Positions 60,271-64,000 of a DNA stretch of 64,000 bases are shown here, one piece after another; position 1 is the first letter of the stretch; each line of letters begins with the position of its first letter. Source of the DNA: 1-14-2-50-31-20 sp964617555 (GTDB lineage: Bacteria > Bacteroidota > Ignavibacteria > Ignavibacteriales > Melioribacteraceae); contig CAZTYP010000071.1 in assembly GCA_964617555.1 (NCBI GenBank), forward strand, positions 1 through 64,000, written 5' to 3'. The notes beneath the pieces are model-generated. The model worked only from the letters and a program-made list of their open reading frames with translations, was not told the origin of the DNA and did not search any database. Made by a program: the position numbers and the translations under genes.

Positions 60271-61677
60271 ATGAGTGAAGAAATAAAATATAAAGTGGCT
60301 GATATTAATTTAGCTGATTACGGAAGAAAAGAGATTGTTCTTGCAGAAAAAGAGATGCCGGGATTGATGGCGCTTAGAGAAAAGTACGGAGAAAAAAAAC
60401 CTTTGAAGGGAGCTAAAATTATGGGTTCGCTTCATATGACAATCCAAACGGCTGTTTTAATAGAAACTTTGGTAGAACTCGGAGCGGATGTACGTTGGGC
60501 AAGTTGTAATATTTATTCAACCCAAGACCATGCGGCGGCGGCAATTGCCAAAACCGGTGTTCCCGTATTTGCTTGGAAAGGAGAAACCCTTGAAGAATAT
60601 TGGTGGTGTACGGATATGGCACTTACCTGGCCGGACGGCTCCGGGCCCGATTTAATTGTTGACGACGGCGGTGATGCCACAATGATGGTACATAAAGGAG
60701 TTGAAGCAGTTGACAATCCGGCAATTTTAGATGCAGAATATAATGCCGAAGATGAAATTGAATTATTTAAAAGATTAAAAATCGATTACGAGAACAATCC
60801 CAATAAATGGATTGAAATTGCAAAACAAATTCGCGGTGTTTCCGAAGAAACAACAACCGGCGTTCATCGTTTATATCAAATGATGGAAGCGGGCAAATTG
60901 CTTTTCCCTGCAATAAATGTTAACGACTCGGTAACAAAATCGAAATTTGATAATCTTTACGGATGTCGCGAATCTCTTGCCGACGGTATTAAACGGGGAA
61001 CCGATATTATGGTTGCCGGAAAAAATGTTGTTGTTTGCGGCTACGGCGATGTCGGCAAGGGTTCCGCACAATCCATGCGTGGTTTCGGTGCAAAGGTTCA
61101 TATTACTGAAATAGATCCTATTTGTGCTTTACAGGCGGCAATGGAAGGGTTTGATGTTAAACGTACGGAAGATTTTTTGGAAATAGGTGATATTTTTGTT
61201 ACAACTACCGGAAACAAAGATATTATTACAATTGAACACATGGAAAAAATGAAGGACGGTGCAATTGTTTGCAACATCGGGCATTTTGATAACGAGATAC
61301 AAGTTGAAAAATTGAAAAATTATCCGGGAATAAAACACACAAATATTAAACCTCAGGTTGACCAATATACATTCCCCGACGGACATTCCATTATACTTTT
61401 GTCGGACGGACGTTTGGTAAATCTTGGAAATGCTACGGGACACCCGTCTTTTGTGATGAGTAATTCGTTCACAAATCAAACTCTTGCTCAAATTGAACTT
61501 TGGACTAAGGAGTATAAAGTTGATGTTTACAGGCTTCCAAAACATTTGGACGAAGAAGTGGCACGTTTGCATTTGGAAAAACTCGGAGTAAAATTAACAG
61601 AACTTACCAAAGAGCAATCCGAATATTTGGGGGTTCCGATTGAAGGCCCTTACAAACCCGAGCATTACAGATATTAA
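60271..61677 (+). CDS. ahcY: S-adenosylhomocysteine hydrolase
   Basis: 468 residues. SLHMTIQTAVLIETL, CNIYSTQDHAAAAI and the NAD-binding CGYGDVGKGSAQSMRGFGA motif (in outline) identify AhcY; the C-terminus KPEHYRY carries the conserved Lys and Tyr that reach the partner subunit's NAD. The extra segment around residues 150-190 matches the longer bacterial/plant class. It splits SAH into adenosine and homocysteine. Ribosome binding site GAAGGAATAAAAATG. It is the last gene of the nucleotidyltransferase-metK-ahcY run. Confidence 0.98.
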   Translation: MSEEIKYKVADINLADYGRKEIVLAEKEMPGLMALREKYGEKKPLKGAKIMGSLHMTIQTAVLIETLVELGADVRWASCNIYSTQDHAAAAIAKTGVPVFAWKGETLEEYWWCTDMALTWPDGSGPDLIVDDGGDATMMVHKGVEAVDNPAILDAEYNAEDEIELFKRLKIDYENNPNKWIEIAKQIRGVSEETTTGVHRLYQMMEAGKLLFPAINVNDSVTKSKFDNLYGCRESLADGIKRGTDIMVAGKNVVVCGYGDVGKGSAQSMRGFGAKVHITEIDPICALQAAMEGFDVKRTEDFLEIGDIFVTTTGNKDIITIEHMEKMKDGAIVCNIGHFDNEIQVEKLKNYPGIKHTNIKPQVDQYTFPDGHSIILLSDGRLVNLGNATGHPSFVMSNSFTNQTLAQIELWTKEYKVDVYRLPKHLDEEVARLHLEKLGVKLTELTKEQSEYLGVPIEGPYKPEHYRY

Positions 61678-61679
61678 TT

Positions 61680-61719
61680 TTATAATAAAAAGCCCTTAAG
61701 CATAATAACTTAAGGGCTT
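61680..61719 (-). terminator. Terminator between convergent ahcY and the M1 peptidase
   Basis: AAGCCCTTAAG (61690-61700) pairs perfectly with CTTAAGGGCTT (61709-61719). On the minus strand the stem runs into TTTTATTATA, so it best serves the M1 peptidase gene. On the plus strand there is no T-run, although the stem may still help end ahcY transcription. Confidence 0.85.
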
Positions 61720-61737
61720 ACAATTCAGCAATTAATT

Positions 61738-63612
61738 TTACTTAACTTCAAAAACATTATTCTTTTTATTAATATCAGGCACCAATTCATTTCCCAAAAC
61801 AACAGACGTCAATTTTCCCTTTATCGGCAAGGTTATTTTAATACTGTCGTTATTTTTCCAGAATCGTGCTGATTTTGTAATCTCTTCTGTTGTTCCGTTT
61901 TCATATGTTAATTTAAGTGTAATTCTTGTAGGGATATTACCTGTTTTTTTTACCGTAATAACAGCATCCGATTTATCTACTTCCACATTTGTAAGTGCCA
62001 AATCGGGATATCCGAATTCAAAAAACCAGGGCTTCCAAAACCACGATAAATCTTCTTTTACAACTTCGTTGAATGTAAAAAAGAAGTCATAGGCTATCGG
62101 ATGTTTTTCATGCCAGCGGTTTATATATTCTTTTAATGCTTTATGAAACAAGTCGTTGCCAAGTAAGACTCGTAGTTCTTCATAAGCAACTTCCGGTCTG
62201 TTATAAAACGTATTGCGATGTTCTCCGTGGGTAAGCATGTAACTCGGTAAAATCATAGGCATATCTTTTATTTTCCCCGCCATATTTTCGTATGCCTTAA
62301 CTCTTCCCGCCTGGTAATGAGCCGTGGTATCATATTTTTCAACTAATCTGCGGGGGAAAAACGAAGCCCAACCCTCATCCATCCAAGCGGCAAACCGCTC
62401 GTTTGTTCCCATATAAAAAGGAAAATAATTGTGTGTGATTTCATGAAAAATTAGCCCCAAACTGCTTGCAACAGATTTGGGTGCTCCGTTATTTTGCATC
62501 ATCGGAAATTCCATTCCCCCGCTTCTTCCCTTGTTTGTAAAGGCGGTTGTCTGCGGCCAAGGATAAGGAATGCCGGGAGAAATTTCGGATAAATACCGTA
62601 TTGATTCGCGGGCATATAAAGCGGCATTTTTGTTTTGTTCCAAACTATCCGGATAAATTGCCGAAGTTAATACTCTGCGGCCTCTTTCAACCTCTACGCT
62701 TCCGGCATCCCAATTATAATTATTGCTTACCGCCCAAGCAACATCCGGAACTTTTGTTGCAATATAATGCCATTTCCTTTTTGCCCCGATGTTAGTAATT
62801 AAAACGGAATTGTTTTTATAATCGTCAAGTGTAATAAGGTGAATTATTTCGTCGGAGGTCTTTGCTTTTTCAATTCTGTCGATTATCTTTTTTTGAAAAA
62901 CGGATTTTCCGTTTTGCAAAACACCTGTTGACCAAATAATATAGTCGGAAGGTACGGTATAGGTAATATCATAATTGTTAAAATCATTATAGAATTCAAC
63001 CGTCCCGGAATATTGTGTCATATCCCAACCGAAAACATCATCATAGACGGAAACTTGCGGATACCAGTATGCAACAAAAAAATCACCTTTGTAATTTCCC
63101 ATACGTATAGCCGGCGAAAGAATTTTAAATTTCCAATTTACAGATATTTTAATATCGGAGTGCGGAGCTAATTTTTCTGAAAGGGGAAGAATTAAAATTG
63201 TTCCGCGGATATGCGCTTGTGCAGAATTTATTTGTATATCGGTGCCATTAATTTTTAATGAATTGATTTTCATACCGTTAAATAAACGGGAAGGGGAAAC
63301 AACCCAATCCCTTACTGAGCCGGCTTTTAAAATATTTTGATACAAACGCATAACAATTTTGTCGAGAGAGTCGGGGCTTTCGTTGTAATAGATAATATCG
63401 GCAGAGCCGGTAAGCATACTGCTGTCGGGAATTAGTTCAACATTAATTTTGTAATCCGTATGGTTAAGCCAATAATTTTTACCGGGGGTTCCGTCGTAAT
63501 TTCGTGTTCCCTTTTCATAAGCGGTTTGCATATCAAGAGGGATATACAACGATGATTGAGCAAAAAAATTTGAACTGATTATTGCAATGAACAAAACAAC
63601 AATTCGTTTCAT
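61738..63612 (-). CDS. Secreted M1-family metallopeptidase
   Basis: 624 residues. A signal peptide (KRIVVLFIAIISSNFFAQ) precedes an aminopeptidase-N-like fold. The zinc site is H390-E391-x2-H394 with E413 nineteen residues after the second His (HEITH...WMDEG), exactly the M1 spacing; GRSGGMEFPMM is the counterpart of the GAMEN exopeptidase motif but reads GGMEF. A C-terminal beta domain follows. It is probably a periplasmic or secreted aminopeptidase. No sorting tail is seen. Confidence 0.9.
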   Translation of the reverse strand: MKRIVVLFIAIISSNFFAQSSLYIPLDMQTAYEKGTRNYDGTPGKNYWLNHTDYKINVELIPDSSMLTGSADIIYYNESPDSLDKIVMRLYQNILKAGSVRDWVVSPSRLFNGMKINSLKINGTDIQINSAQAHIRGTILILPLSEKLAPHSDIKISVNWKFKILSPAIRMGNYKGDFFVAYWYPQVSVYDDVFGWDMTQYSGTVEFYNDFNNYDITYTVPSDYIIWSTGVLQNGKSVFQKKIIDRIEKAKTSDEIIHLITLDDYKNNSVLITNIGAKRKWHYIATKVPDVAWAVSNNYNWDAGSVEVERGRRVLTSAIYPDSLEQNKNAALYARESIRYLSEISPGIPYPWPQTTAFTNKGRSGGMEFPMMQNNGAPKSVASSLGLIFHEITHNYFPFYMGTNERFAAWMDEGWASFFPRRLVEKYDTTAHYQAGRVKAYENMAGKIKDMPMILPSYMLTHGEHRNTFYNRPEVAYEELRVLLGNDLFHKALKEYINRWHEKHPIAYDFFFTFNEVVKEDLSWFWKPWFFEFGYPDLALTNVEVDKSDAVITVKKTGNIPTRITLKLTYENGTTEEITKSARFWKNNDSIKITLPIKGKLTSVVLGNELVPDINKKNNVFEVK

Positions 63613-63689
63613 TTTGTCTCCAACAATTTAATTAATAATTGACAAGATAAAACGTTTTTCCGAGAAATCAAATTAAAGATGTTCTCCTG

Positions 63690-64000
63690 TTATTGGTGGC
63701 GTTTTCGCAATACCTCACTTATTTCATTCAATCCGATTTCTTTATAGGCAAGGAGCACAAGTAGGTGATAAAGTAAATCTGCGGTTTCTTCTTTTAAACG
63801 CTCAATATTGTTATCTACGGCTTCTATAACAACTTCTGTTGCTTCTTCCCCTACTTTTTGAGCAATTTTATTTATTCCTTTATTAAAAAGGGAGGCCGTA
63901 TAAGACTTTTCGGTGGGGTTGGCTTTTCTGTCGCCAATGATTTTTTCAAGTATATAAAGAAAATCGTTATTTGAGTTGATTGTTTCATTGAAGCAGGTAT
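63690..64000 (-). CDS. hisIE: Bifunctional phosphoribosyl-AMP cyclohydrolase/phosphoribosyl-ATP pyrophosphatase HisIE, 3' part
   Basis: The frame is open from the right edge to the stop at 63690 with no start inside the window, so this is the C-terminal 103 codons. The sequence FLYILEKIIGDRKANP, KVGEEATEVVIEAVDNN and ETADLLYHLLVLLA is the HisE (PRA-PH) domain with its metal-binding Glu/Asp set. The residues before it (TCFNETINSNN) match the end of a HisI domain, showing that the two are fused. The enzyme performs the second and third steps of histidine synthesis. The other his genes presumably lie to the right. Confidence 0.88.
   Translation of the reverse strand, partial: TCFNETINSNNDFLYILEKIIGDRKANPTEKSYTASLFNKGINKIAQKVGEEATEVVIEAVDNNIERLKEETADLLYHLLVLLAYKEIGLNEISEVLRKRHQ

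Noticed and set aside
1..64000. tRNA genes, CRISPR arrays, insertion sequences, prophage genes
   Set aside because: Looked for in the gaps between genes; no cloverleaf-like sequence with a TTCGA loop, no regularly spaced repeats and no transposase or phage gene was found. Reading by eye could miss a degenerate case.

Overview
The window is an ordinary-looking, gene-dense stretch of an AT-rich (roughly two-thirds A+T by eye) Gram-negative chromosome. Outer-membrane proteins (Omp85, BamD, a receptor-like barrel), lipoproteins, a GWxTD-domain protein, an MXAN_6640-type secreted peptidase-like protein, GldA/F/G-like ABC proteins, DUF4905, TrpB2 and a mitochondrial-type aconitase together point to the Bacteroidota/Chlorobiota/Ignavibacteriota assemblage. 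My best guess is an Ignavibacteria-like organism. This is inferred from gene families; there is no rRNA in the window. Clear Shine-Dalgarno sequences before several genes (argF, acn, metK, ahcY) fit that lineage better than Bacteroidia. No insertion sequence, prophage, CRISPR array, tRNA or rRNA was seen.

Layout. 0-0.24 kb: the 5' part of an unlisted membrane-protein gene leaving the left edge. 0.5-7.7 kb (+): rimO, GWxTD protein, PfkB kinase, Omp85 protein, UbiA prenyltransferase, rnhB and yraN, tightly packed with overlapping stops and starts. 8-13 kb (+): a fused ftcD with an inserted zinc-finger-like segment, a cyclic-nucleotide-gated K+ channel-like gene, and trpB2 preceded by a Trp-rich leader peptide and an RNA attenuator. 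13-16.3 kb (-): ccmF and ccmE plus a decayed signal-peptide remnant. 16.3-20.4 kb (-): gldA-gldF-gldG-DUF4340 operon. 20.8-25.7 kb (-): mnmE, mnmG, rsmG and murQ, with two parS centromere sites between mnmE and mnmG, so the region probably lies in the origin-proximal part of the chromosome. 26-32.4 kb: DUF6544-like gene, argF, then a (+) run bamD, secreted peptidase-like gene, ccmA, ccmB and a small membrane protein. 32.4-38.6 kb: HU with a histone-H1-like tail, outer-membrane receptor-like protein, glutamine amidotransferase, rlpA, aconitase. 38.7-44.5 kb (-): alaS, then a hypothetical gene plus hppA. 44.8-51.1 kb (+): methyltransferase, RumA-type methyltransferase, leuS, serS. 51.1-54.5 kb: phoH/PIN gene, miaE, aldehyde dehydrogenase. 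54.7-58 kb (+): DUF4905, AMMECR1, MEMO1 and a serine hydrolase lipoprotein. 58-61.7 kb (+): nucleotidyltransferase, metK, ahcY. 61.7-64 kb (-): M1 peptidase and the 3' part of hisIE.

The most notable signal is upstream of trpB2. A 21-codon leader peptide has four consecutive Trp codons (then two Cys). It is followed by mutually exclusive RNA pairings: leader 3' end with a downstream segment, a first terminator, a middle antiterminator and a second terminator. This is a complete translation-coupled attenuator controlling a stand-alone TrpB2. Other points of interest are the parS pair, a CcmE with Cys in place of the heme-binding His, a split heme-export set without ccmC, the zinc-finger-like insertion in FtcD, and a hypothetical gene apparently co-transcribed with the pyrophosphatase pump.
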